Assembly (NCBI GenBank): GCA_902496115.1
Contig: CABUZK010000014.1
Location: forward strand, 1 to 38,578
From: an uncultured Collinsella sp.
Lineage (GTDB): Bacteria > Actinomycetota > Coriobacteriia > Coriobacteriales > Coriobacteriaceae
DNA: 38,578 nt
Reading direction: 5' to 3'
Shown: in pieces, positions 8,465 to 15,215 of the stretch
Layout: each line of letters starts with the position of its first letter
How positions within the stretch are numbered: the stretch's first letter is position 1
Notes under the pieces: model-generated
What the model was told of the DNA's origin: nothing
Seen by the model: only the letters and a program-made list of their open reading frames with translations
The model's database searches: none
Program-made: the position numbers and the translations under genes

Positions 8465-8980
8465 CTATTCCGCCAAGCCGTCGGCTTTGGCAATTTCATT
8501 TGTCGAACCGTCCTGATAGGCAATCTTGACGTGCTCGACCTCGGACACCGCAACACCCGTCGGAGGCTCCAGACGCCATTCCGTCAAGGCGATATCCATG
8601 GTCGTGGGCACATCCCCTTGACCTTTGAGCTCAACCAACAGCGTCTTAAGCGACGCATCGAAGGTCGCGCGCTCGATCTCTTCACCAGGAATGGAACCAC
8701 CGCTCAGCTGCAGCTGGACAAACTCGTCGCGCGGATACCAATAGTCGCCCGGCGCGGCAACGGTGTTGCCGCCCGTAACCTTCACTGTCATGATCGGCAG
8801 GGCATCGTCGGCCTCAAACTCCCATGCAGCGCCGCCGCGACCACCAAACGTCCAGATACAAAAGGCAATCACCAGCACGGCAAGCACCGCAAAACCAATC
8901 GCGACAAGGCCATGGTGCGCACGGCTTTCCTCGGCCGATACATCCCATTGCGTCTCTCGATATAGATGCTTGTCTTCCAT
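8465..8980 (-). CDS. Hypothetical single-pass membrane protein
   Basis: 171 residues that I do not recognise. Residues 1-23 are polar. A strongly hydrophobic segment at 24-45 (HGLVAIGFAVLAV then LVIAFCIWTF) predicts one transmembrane helix, with no lipobox. The remaining 125 or so residues look like a folded extracytoplasmic domain rich in beta-type sequence and contain no cysteine. The start at 8980 is preceded by GGGGAGGCGAAC. The gene is divergent from thiC and its riboswitch, and I see no functional link to thiamine synthesis. It could be a cell-surface protein, but nothing in the sequence names a function. Confidence 0.75.
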   Translation of the reverse strand: MEDKHLYRETQWDVSAEESRAHHGLVAIGFAVLAVLVIAFCIWTFGGRGGAAWEFEADDALPIMTVKVTGGNTVAAPGDYWYPRDEFVQLQLSGGSIPGEEIERATFDASLKTLLVELKGQGDVPTTMDIALTEWRLEPPTGVAVSEVEHVKIAYQDGSTNEIAKADGLAE

Positions 8981-9030
8981 GTTCGCCTCCCCATGGACAT
9001 GCTCATCGCGTCAATCGTACCCATTCAGGC

Positions 9031-9036
9031 TATACT
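9031..9036 (+). promoter_or_regulatory. Candidate -10 element for thiC
   Basis: TATACT lies about 15 bases before the riboswitch core, which would place a transcription start near 9043. No good -35 is visible at 16-18 bases upstream (GCGTCA region), so this rests mainly on position. Confidence 0.4.
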
Positions 9037-9049
9037 TGAGCCCACCACA

Positions 9050-9143
9050 TAAACGGGGAGCTTGCAGGACAAGACGGCAGGCTGAGACTGGGCGCGCCCG
9101 CCCTGACCCGCAAACCTGATATGGGTAATGCCAACGAAGGGAG
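9050..9143 (+). ncRNA. TPP riboswitch (THI element)
   Basis: Upstream of thiC the conserved THI-box blocks appear in order: ACGGGGAGC at 9053-9061, GGCTGAGACTGGG near 9080, a variable P3-type helix, GACCC near 9105, AACCTGATATGGGTAATGCC at about 9113-9132, and GAAGGGAG at the 3' end. The terminal AAGGGA doubles as the thiC ribosome site, with the ATG at 9152. Binding of thiamine pyrophosphate should therefore close P1 and hide the ribosome site, giving translational repression. No terminator hairpin with a U-run lies between the riboswitch and thiC, which agrees with that mode. Confidence 0.95.
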
Positions 9144-9151
9144 CCGTGCCA

Positions 9152-10486
9152 ATGAGCACACGGACCGAGCCCAAGCTCGTCACGCAAATCGACTTCGCCC
9201 GCGCCGGGCAGATCACACCGCAGATGAAGGAGGTCGCCGAGCGCGAGCATCGCGACCCCGAGTACATCCGCGAACGCGTGGCCGACGGCCGCATCGCCAT
9301 CCCCGCCAACATCGTGCACATCAAAAAGGGCATGCGCGCCTTTGGCGTCGGCGAGGGCCTGTCCACCAAGGTCAACGTGAACCTGGGCATCTCGGGCGAC
9401 AAGGCCGACGCCGCCGAGGAATGGAAGAAGGTCAAGATCGCCGAGGACTTTGGCGCCGACGCCATCATGGACCTCTCCAACTCGGGCAAGACACGCCAGT
9501 TCCGCCAGCAGCTCATCGACGAGACGCCGCTCATGGTGGGCACCGTCCCCATGTACGACGCCATCGGCTACATGGAAAAGCCGCTGGTCAAGCTTACCAA
9601 GGACGACCTGCTCGAGGTCGTGCGCGCACACGCCGAGGACGGCGTGGACTTTATGACCATCCACTGCGGCATCAATAAATCGGTCATCAAAACTTTCAAG
9701 GAGACCGGCCGCCTTATGAACATCGTCAGCCGCGGCGGCTCGCTGCTGTTTGGATGGATGGAGGTCACCGGCAACGAGAATCCGTTCTACGAGTTCTACG
9801 ACGAGGTGCTCGAAATCTGCCACGAGTACGACGTGACCATCTCGCTCGGCGACTCCTGCCGCCCGGGCTGTCTCTACGATTCCAACGACGCCACCGAGAC
9901 CGCCGAGATGATTGAGCTCGGCAAGTTGTGCAAGCGCGCCTGGGCCGCCGGCGTCCAAGTTATGGTCGAGGGACCGGGCCACATGGCGCTCGACGAGATC
10001 GCCGCCAATATGAAGCTGCAGAAGCGCCTGTGCCACAACGCCCCGTTCTATGTGCTCGGGCCGCTGGTGACCGATATCGGCGTGGGTTACGACCACATCA
10101 CCGCAGCCATCGGCGGCGCTATCTCCGCGAGCTCGGGCGCCGACTTCCTGTGCTACGTGACGCCCGCCGAACACCTGTGCCTGCCCAACGCCCAGGACGT
10201 GCTCGACGGCCTCATGGCCACCAAGATCGCCGCACACGCCGCCGACATCGCCAAGAAGGTGCCCCACGCCCGCGACATGGACGACAAGATGGGCCAGGCA
10301 CGCCGCAAGCTCGACTGGGACGCCATGTGGAAGTGCGCGCTCGACCCGGTCACCGGCAAGAAGCGCTACGAGGAATCCCCCGCCGCCACCGAGGGCACCT
10401 GCACCATGTGCGGCAAGATGTGCGCCGTCCGCACCGTCAACAAGGTGTTCGAGGGTACGACGATCGATCTCGGCATGGAGGACTAG
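9152..10486 (+). CDS. thiC: Phosphomethylpyrimidine synthase
   Basis: 444-residue radical-SAM enzyme converting aminoimidazole ribotide to hydroxymethylpyrimidine phosphate in thiamine synthesis. The C-terminal iron-sulfur motif is C417-x2-C420-x3-C424 (CTMCGKMC). The cluster spacing is that of the shorter ThiC type lacking the N-terminal extension. Conserved stretches such as NSGKTRQFR, HCGIN, SRGGS, GDSCRPG and EGPGHM are present. An upstream in-frame ATG at 9128 lies inside the riboswitch's conserved TAATGCC, so the start is the ATG at 9152, whose ribosome site AAGGGAG is the riboswitch 3' end. thiD follows after 182 bases. Confidence 0.97.
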   Translation: MSTRTEPKLVTQIDFARAGQITPQMKEVAEREHRDPEYIRERVADGRIAIPANIVHIKKGMRAFGVGEGLSTKVNVNLGISGDKADAAEEWKKVKIAEDFGADAIMDLSNSGKTRQFRQQLIDETPLMVGTVPMYDAIGYMEKPLVKLTKDDLLEVVRAHAEDGVDFMTIHCGINKSVIKTFKETGRLMNIVSRGGSLLFGWMEVTGNENPFYEFYDEVLEICHEYDVTISLGDSCRPGCLYDSNDATETAEMIELGKLCKRAWAAGVQVMVEGPGHMALDEIAANMKLQKRLCHNAPFYVLGPLVTDIGVGYDHITAAIGGAISASSGADFLCYVTPAEHLCLPNAQDVLDGLMATKIAAHAADIAKKVPHARDMDDKMGQARRKLDWDAMWKCALDPVTGKKRYEESPAATEGTCTMCGKMCAVRTVNKVFEGTTIDLGMED

Positions 10487-10491
10487 CCCTG

Positions 10492-10516
10492 TCGCCGCGG
10501 CCGCTTCTGGCGGCGA
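10492..10516 (+). other. Hairpin just after thiC
   Basis: TCGCCGC (10492-10498) pairs with GCGGCGA (10510-10516) six bases past the thiC stop. There is no U-run, so it may be an mRNA-stabilising 3' stem or a weak terminator. Confidence 0.4.
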
Positions 10517-10581
10517 GCTGGTGCCTGCCAATTGTTGACGTGTGAACATTTGCTTGCATTTGCGTAAAGATTGCATCGCCC

Positions 10582-10622
10582 GCCCGGGTTCGACATAGAG
10601 TCGGCCCGGGCATCTTTATAAT
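10582..10622 (+). promoter_or_regulatory. Hairpin and -10-like box before thiD
   Basis: GCCCGGG (10582-10588) pairs with CCCGGGC (10605-10611), extended by CGAC/GTCG inside the loop, and is followed by ATCTTTATAATG. TATAAT at 10617-10622 is a perfect -10 sequence, but no matching -35 stands 16-18 bases upstream. The segment may be a thiC terminator followed by a thiD promoter, and the sequence does not decide between these. Confidence 0.4.
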
Positions 10623-10668
10623 GCTGGCTTAAAGACCCATTTGATTCCGACCGAACAAGGGAGCGAAT

Positions 10669-11499
10669 ATGGATCGCAGTAAGGTACCTGCCGTTCTATC
10701 CATCGCAGGATCCGATTCCAGCGGTGGCGCCGGCATTCAGGCCGACATCAAGACCATTACGGCGCACCGCCTGTATGCCGAGACGGCCATCACAGCCATC
10801 ACAGCGCAAAACACACTGGGCGTTACCGCCGTGCAGAACATCTCCCCGGATATTGTCGCGGCGCAGATCGATGCCGTTTTTGACGATATTCGACCCAGCG
10901 CCGTCAAGATCGGCATGGTTTCCTCTGCCGAAATTATCGAGGTTATCGCCGACCGCTTGAGCGCCTGGGACGCACAAAATATCGTCGTCGACCCCGTCAT
11001 GGTCGCCACCTCGGGTGCTCGCCTCATTGCCGAGGATGCCGCTGAGGCACTCATCCGCCGCCTGTTCCCGCTGGCGACCGTTATCACGCCCAACATTCCC
11101 GAGGCCATGGCGCTGCTCGATTATGAGGTCGATTCCGAGCGCACGCAGCAAAATGCCGCCATGCTTCTCACCCGTCGCTTTGGCTGCGCGTCTCTCGTTA
11201 AGGGCGGGCATTTTGTCAACGAGGCCAACGATGTGCTAGCAGAGCCCGCGCCGCTCGATGACGAGGGCAACCATCTGGGCGATCCGCTCACCACGTGGTT
11301 CCGCCACAAGCGCATCGAGACCGGCAACACGCACGGTACTGGCTGTACGCTTTCGTCCGCCATCGCCTGCGCGCTGGCCCAGGGCATGGATCTTGCCGAT
11401 GCCGTCAACGCCGGCAAGGCCTACCTAACGGGTGCTCTCGCCGCTGGCTTTGACATGGGCAAAGGCTCCGGGCCCGTCAACCACATGTGGCAGTATTAA
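10669..11499 (+). CDS. thiD: Hydroxymethylpyrimidine/phosphomethylpyrimidine kinase
   Basis: 276-residue ribokinase-fold kinase that phosphorylates HMP and then HMP-P to HMP-PP for coupling to the thiazole in thiamine synthesis; it takes over the ThiC product. The family N-terminus LSIAGSDSSGGAGIQADIKT is at residues 8-27. VVDPVMVATSGARL lies in the middle, KGGHF follows, and the anion-hole/catalytic motif NTHGTGCTLSSAIA lies near 220-235. Length is typical (about 265-280). The start is preceded by AGGGAGCGAAT. It is probably co-regulated with thiC, although hairpins in the 182-base gap could separate them. No ThiE domain is fused. Confidence 0.95.
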   Translation: MDRSKVPAVLSIAGSDSSGGAGIQADIKTITAHRLYAETAITAITAQNTLGVTAVQNISPDIVAAQIDAVFDDIRPSAVKIGMVSSAEIIEVIADRLSAWDAQNIVVDPVMVATSGARLIAEDAAEALIRRLFPLATVITPNIPEAMALLDYEVDSERTQQNAAMLLTRRFGCASLVKGGHFVNEANDVLAEPAPLDDEGNHLGDPLTTWFRHKRIETGNTHGTGCTLSSAIACALAQGMDLADAVNAGKAYLTGALAAGFDMGKGSGPVNHMWQY

Positions 11500-11515
11500 G
11501 ATTCGCAGCCCAAAA

Positions 11516-11548
11516 CCACCGCAAAGGGGACAGGCACCTTTGTGGCGG
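11516..11548 (+). terminator. Hairpin after thiD with GGGGACAGGCACC core
   Basis: CCACCGCAAAGG (11516-11527) pairs with CCTTTGTGGCGG (11537-11548) with one mismatch and one G-T pair, 17 bases after the thiD stop. There is little U-tract. A partial copy of the left part (CCACCGCAAGGGGAAC) recurs at 11794-11809, at the other side of the repeat array. It may be a terminator or part of the repeat structure. Confidence 0.5.
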
Positions 11549-11560
11549 TTCCCACAAACA

Positions 11561-11776
11561 TCTCGATCTGTAACAGTTAGAGTCCATTTTTCGGCCCACC
11601 TGTTACAGATTGAGACATTCAAATTCCGCTGAGAAGAAAATCTCGATCTGTAACAGTAACTCGGCAAAATCGACCCTAGATGTTACAGATCGAGACAAAC
11701 GACCGATATCGACCTAAATAATCTCAATCTGTAACATCTAGCCCGTTTTCGGCCTTACAGCTGTTGCAGATCAAGA
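11561..11776. repeat. Tandem array of three 55-bp hairpin repeats
   Basis: Six 15-bp copies of TCTCGATCTGTAACA or its reverse complement alternate in orientation. Unit 1 has arms at 11561-11575 and 11601-11615, unit 2 at 11641-11655 and 11681-11695, unit 3 at 11722-11736 and 11762-11776. Each loop is exactly 25 bases, and the gaps between units are 25 and 26 bases. Loops of units 1 and 3 share TTTTCGGCC. The loop of unit 2 resembles them only when reverse-complemented, so unit 2 is inverted. Arms differ at one to three positions. No transposase gene is adjacent. The array fills the gap between thiD and the convergent SGNH gene. Confidence 0.93.
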
Positions 11777-11831
11777 CAAACCAACGAAACAAGCCACCGC
11801 AAGGGGAACTTTTGTACTGCTTTGGGCCGTA

Positions 11832-12491
11832 CTACTCTCCGATCATCTCTTTAAGCTTGGCTGCCACGGCATGGCCGAGGCTCTCGTGGCTTTCCGGCAT
11901 CATGTGCAGATAATCGATATCGCCCGGCTCGGCAAAATCGGCGGCATTCAAAAAGTCGCAGCCAAACTGTTCGGCAACATACGCATAGTATTCGGCAAAA
12001 TGCTCCGAGGCCTCGACGGAGTGCTCGTCAAAGTCGGTCATATACACATCGGCGATCTGCGGCTTGATCTTGATAGGAGCCATCAGCAGAATACGCGGAC
12101 AAGGCGCAGCGTCGGTCCAGGGAAACGCGCGGACGGTGCGAATCAGCGCCATGGCACCGTCAGCGATATCGGCAGCCCCCACGCTAAAGACCGTCTTGCA
12201 GTCGTTGGTGCCCAGCATAATCACGATCGCGTCCAGCGGCTTATGGGACTCGAGCAGCATCGGCAACGCGCGGATGCCGTTGAGATTGGTGTCCAGATGG
12301 CACATGTCGTCGCGCACCGTCGTGCGGCCGTTTAGGCCTTCCTCAATCACGTGCCAGCCCTCGCCCAGGTCGCGCTGGGCCACGCCGCACCAGCGCACAT
12401 CGTGCGCATAGCGCACCGCGGTGCCGTCGCGCATGCCCGCCGGATCATAGCCATAGGTATTGCTGTCGCCAAAGCACAGAACGTTTTTCAT
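11832..12491 (-). CDS. SGNH/GDSL-family hydrolase
   Basis: 219-residue serine hydrolase of the SGNH superfamily (arylesterase/lysophospholipase-like). Block I FGDSN places the nucleophile at Ser10. The block II glycine lies in GLNGRTT (about 52-58), block III is GTND at 94-97, and block V is D193-Y-L-H196, giving a complete Ser-Asp-His triad. There is no signal peptide, so it is probably cytoplasmic. Similar proteins act on acyl or acetyl esters; the substrate cannot be told. The start is preceded by GAGGAAGGGCTTACG. It is separated from the upstream PARG-like gene by a terminator at 12511-12542 and converges on thiD across the repeat array. Confidence 0.88.
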   Translation of the reverse strand: MKNVLCFGDSNTYGYDPAGMRDGTAVRYAHDVRWCGVAQRDLGEGWHVIEEGLNGRTTVRDDMCHLDTNLNGIRALPMLLESHKPLDAIVIMLGTNDCKTVFSVGAADIADGAMALIRTVRAFPWTDAAPCPRILLMAPIKIKPQIADVYMTDFDEHSVEASEHFAEYYAYVAEQFGCDFLNAADFAEPGDIDYLHMMPESHESLGHAVAAKLKEMIGE

Positions 12492-12510
12492 CGTAAGCCC
12501 TTCCTCTAGT

Positions 12511-12542
12511 AAAAAGCCGGCGGGAGCAGTCTCTCCTGCCGG
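12511..12542 (-). terminator. Intrinsic terminator after the PARG-like gene
   Basis: On the minus strand CCGGCAGGAG pairs with CTCCCGCCGG with one mismatch, followed by CTTTTT. It lies 28 bases past the stop of the upstream gene. Confidence 0.75.
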
Positions 12543-12569
12543 ATCGACCTATCTGTCAGCACATACCGA

Positions 12570-13712
12570 TTACAGGTATTTGCGCCAGTCGTCGTCATCC
12601 TCATCGTCCTCAGCAGCGGCCTGAGCCTGCTCGGCGGCACGGGCGGCCGCGGCGCGGGCGGCCACCTGAGCATAGGACTCCTCGTTACACTCGGGGAAGC
12701 TTGCCAACACGTGCTCAAACTTGGCGAAGTCCTCATCCCAGCGCGTAGAGGGCACGGCAAAAAACACCTGCTTGACCTTGAAGTCGCCCGACGCAAGCTC
12801 CTTGCGGAAGAGCTCAGCCACGGCCTCGGCGTCAAAGCCGTTGTTGTCGCAGCCCCAAGCGCCCAGCACGAGCTTCTCGCGACCCAGCTCATCGCAGATG
12901 GCAAGCACAAAGCGGATGCGATCGCGCAGGGCATCCAGCAAGGCATCGTCACCCACGCGATACTCCTGGCGAGCGCGCTTGGCGTTGGGCGCGGCGGCAA
13001 CGATCACGTCAGCATATGCATGTACGTGATTGCGGTCGAAGCGCACCGCAGGCACCACCAGCGCACGGTTGCGGTAAAGCTCGCAGTTGATGTTGCGACG
13101 ACGGTTCTCGCCGTACCATTTGCGCTGCTTATCGAGCACGTTGTACAGGTACGAATCGGCACAGAGCGTGGCCTCCTGGCCCAGATAGCCCTGGATGTAG
13201 CCACCGCCCGGGTTGGTGAACGAGGCAAAGGCAAGCACGGCCATGTCACAGAACTGCGCGTAGCCTCGGCCGTTATCCAGAATGGCCTGCGTGGCAGAGG
13301 CGTCGAGCACGGTGACCTCGGGCAGGACCGGAGCGGGCTTTTCGGCGGCAGGCGCGGACTCGGCCTCCGTGGCCTCCTCGGCGGGTGCAAGCTCGGCCGC
13401 AACCTCGGTCTCGGCGGATGCAACCTCGGCGGCCTCGACCTCGGGCTCCTCGGCGGCCTCAGACTCCTCAGCAACCTGTTCCTCGGCAGCGTCGGCCGCT
13501 TGGGCCTTGGCCTTCATCGCCGCGACAAATCCGGCAGGCATACCATCGAACTCGCGCACGCCGGCAATCGAACGCTCGATGTCCTTGGCGCAGGCCTCGG
13601 ACACAGCCACCACATGGCGCTCGGCGGCCTTGGCACGCGCCTCGCGCTTGGGATTGGGCTGACCCGCTCGGTTAGACCTGCGGTTACGGTTCCTGTTGTC
13701 GACATCTGCCAT
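12570..13712 (-). CDS. PARG-like macrodomain protein (TIGR02452/DUF2263 type)
   Basis: 380 residues. The region from about 133 to 340 matches the microbial poly(ADP-ribose) glycohydrolase-like family, whose members bind or cleave ADP-ribose. FASFTNPGGG at 162-171 is followed seven residues later by Q179-E180-A181, corresponding to the PARG signature GGG-x(6-8)-QEE. The second Glu, catalytic in characterised PARGs, is Ala here. GAWGCDNNGF later in the chain fits the family's C-terminal conserved block. Residues 1-32 are basic and polar, 70-130 form a long Ala/Glu low-complexity insert, and the C-terminus ends in an Ala-rich then acidic tail (EDDEDDDD). The start is preceded by GGAAAGGTGGCCACGA. 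A terminator follows. Binding without hydrolysis is possible, and activity is uncertain. Confidence 0.8.
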   Translation of the reverse strand: MADVDNRNRNRRSNRAGQPNPKREARAKAAERHVVAVSEACAKDIERSIAGVREFDGMPAGFVAAMKAKAQAADAAEEQVAEESEAAEEPEVEAAEVASAETEVAAELAPAEEATEAESAPAAEKPAPVLPEVTVLDASATQAILDNGRGYAQFCDMAVLAFASFTNPGGGYIQGYLGQEATLCADSYLYNVLDKQRKWYGENRRRNINCELYRNRALVVPAVRFDRNHVHAYADVIVAAAPNAKRARQEYRVGDDALLDALRDRIRFVLAICDELGREKLVLGAWGCDNNGFDAEAVAELFRKELASGDFKVKQVFFAVPSTRWDEDFAKFEHVLASFPECNEESYAQVAARAAAARAAEQAQAAAEDDEDDDDWRKYL

Positions 13713-13778
13713 TCGTGGCCACCTTTCCTGTCGCTGCCGCTATCGGCTTTTTCCCATCCATCATACCCCGCCGCGCAC

Positions 13779-13804
13779 AAAAAAGACGGCCCCGAAGGAC
13801 CGCC
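13779..13804 (-). terminator. Intrinsic terminator after the BI-1 family gene
   Basis: Minus strand: GGCGGTCC, loop TTCG, GGGCCGTC, then TTTTTT. The stem contains G-T pairs and lies about 50 bases after the stop at 13854. Confidence 0.85.
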
Positions 13805-13853
13805 TTTCGCATCGTTTTACCGTGTCCGGCAGGAAGCGTCGCAATGCCGCGCT

Positions 13854-14549
13854 TTAATCGCGACGACCAAGGATATTCAGGATGCGCAGGAACACGTTGA
13901 TGATGTCCACGAACAGGTTGGATGCCATGAGCACGGCGTTGGGCAGCGTGGGCGGCACCGTCGTGGCCACATAGGTGTCATAGCCAATAAAGCCGGCGAA
14001 CACCACGATCACGATCAGGTCGGTGATGGACTGCGAGACGCCCATGAACATCAGCACGATCTCGACCAGAATCGTGGCAAGTAGGATGCCAAAACCAATG
14101 CCGTACACACGCTGGAAGAACTTGGGAAAGGTCACGCCCAGCGCACCAAAGACAAAGGTGATGGCGGCCGTGGCGATAAAGGCGGTGTTAATGGTAGGCA
14201 GGTCGTAGTTGGCAAGGCCAAACGACGCCGTCAGGCCAAAGGTGCTCGCAAAGACCACGTAGCCCACGAGCGACAGGCCCACGGACTGTTTGCTGGCAGC
14301 AGCCGACATCATGACCATGCCGACGATGGTCAAAATAAATGAGCCAAAGACCAGCGGCAAAGCGGCGCCGCTCATCATCATGCGCGCAAACGACATGGTG
14401 CTCGTAAAGTAGGCACCGGCGCCCATGGCGCAAAAGCCCAAAAAGATCAGGGCAGACATGACAAGGTTGTACGCGCGCGGCGACATCTCCTTGGCACGGC
14501 TTGCGCCGGTTTCGATGGGGCCGTTCTGATAGCCCTGGATATCGTTCAT
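13854..14549 (-). CDS. Bax inhibitor-1/YccA family membrane protein
   Basis: 231-residue integral membrane protein with about seven hydrophobic segments after a polar N-terminus of about 30 residues. Matching features are the FLGFCAMGAGAYFTS opening, the GALGVTF segment, and the C-terminal block VFAGFIGYDTYVATTVPPTLPNAV ending in a last helix FVDIINVFLRILNILG. The family includes YccA, which modulates FtsH, and calcium-leak channels of the BsYetJ type. The role here is not known. The start at 14549 is preceded by GAAAGGACGAAGT; an upstream ATG at 14606 lacks a ribosome site. A terminator hairpin (14563-14582) lies directly before the ribosome site. Confidence 0.92.
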   Translation of the reverse strand: MNDIQGYQNGPIETGASRAKEMSPRAYNLVMSALIFLGFCAMGAGAYFTSTMSFARMMMSGAALPLVFGSFILTIVGMVMMSAAASKQSVGLSLVGYVVFASTFGLTASFGLANYDLPTINTAFIATAAITFVFGALGVTFPKFFQRVYGIGFGILLATILVEIVLMFMGVSQSITDLIVIVVFAGFIGYDTYVATTVPPTLPNAVLMASNLFVDIINVFLRILNILGRRD

Positions 14550-14562
14550 ACTTCGTCCTTTC

Positions 14563-14582
14563 AAAAAGCGCCGCGACGGCGC
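14563..14582 (-). terminator. Terminator or attenuator abutting the BI-1 ribosome site
   Basis: Minus strand: GCGCCG, loop TCG, CGGCGC, then TTTTT, immediately followed by GAAAGGA, the BI-1 ribosome site. It lies 47 bases after the stop of the upstream gene. A -10-like TACAAT sits at 14605-14610, upstream of the hairpin, so a transcript from there would carry the hairpin in its leader. Confidence 0.7.
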
Positions 14583-14628
14583 CGTAGCTGACAAGTTTCC
14601 TGCCATTGTACCCGAACGCCACGCGTTC

Positions 14629-14967
14629 TTACCTGCGACGCTCGCTCTCGAGCGTCCGGTCGAACGCCCACACCCACCAACGCATCAGATGAGTCTGCGA
14701 GCCATCCGGTCGCTCGCGTGCCTGTTCTTCCAGATACAGTTCGGTCGCATGTCCGCCAAAACGAACCTTATAAGTCGCCGTACGAATGCCGTGGACCGTC
14801 AGGCCAAAACCGGTGGACGAGACAATCTCGTCAATCGTAAAGCAACGACCATCGACCCAGCAGACGGTAACCGGCACGACCTGTCCGCCCGCGAGGATGC
14901 GAGCCACGACGTCCACATACTGCTTGTGCACGCGTCGAGTTTTACCATCTGTCTGTCGATATTCCAT
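14629..14967 (-). CDS. Small conserved-looking protein of unknown function
   Basis: 112 residues from the ATG at 14967 (MEYRQTDGKTRR onward). The body has an alternating beta pattern: VVPVTVCWVDGRCFTIDEIVS, then YKVRFGG, then ELYLEE and LMRWWVWAFDR. It has no membrane segment or signal peptide. It recalls short actinobacterial proteins of the DUF6504 type (a resemblance only) and I assign no function. The start is ambiguous: AGGAGG stands only one base before the ATG at 14967, which is too close to act normally. An ATG at 14988 follows TACAAT by eight bases and could be read from a leaderless message. Confidence 0.65.
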   Translation of the reverse strand: MEYRQTDGKTRRVHKQYVDVVARILAGGQVVPVTVCWVDGRCFTIDEIVSSTGFGLTVHGIRTATYKVRFGGHATELYLEEQARERPDGSQTHLMRWWVWAFDRTLESERRR

Positions 14968-15215
14968 GCCTCCTATTATCGAACGCATGTTTGCACATTG
15001 TAAAGCGAACAGGCTGTGGTTTTGGGATGTTGGGGCGCGCACGTGTCCTCATGGCGTGCTAGCAAAAAGAACACCCGCGGTCAACAGGGCAAATATTCAA
15101 TGTTAGTGCCAAAAAATTCACTTCTCCCATCAGAACTCGGTAAAGAAACCCGCAGGAGGTGATACGATTTATCATGTTTTTGTAACGTGCCTGCAAACTT
15201 CGAGAAAGCCCATAT

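Noticed and set aside
11561..11776. CRISPR array
   Set aside because: Spacing is regular, but repeats alternate in orientation, are only 15 bp, the loops are related to each other, and there are no cas genes.
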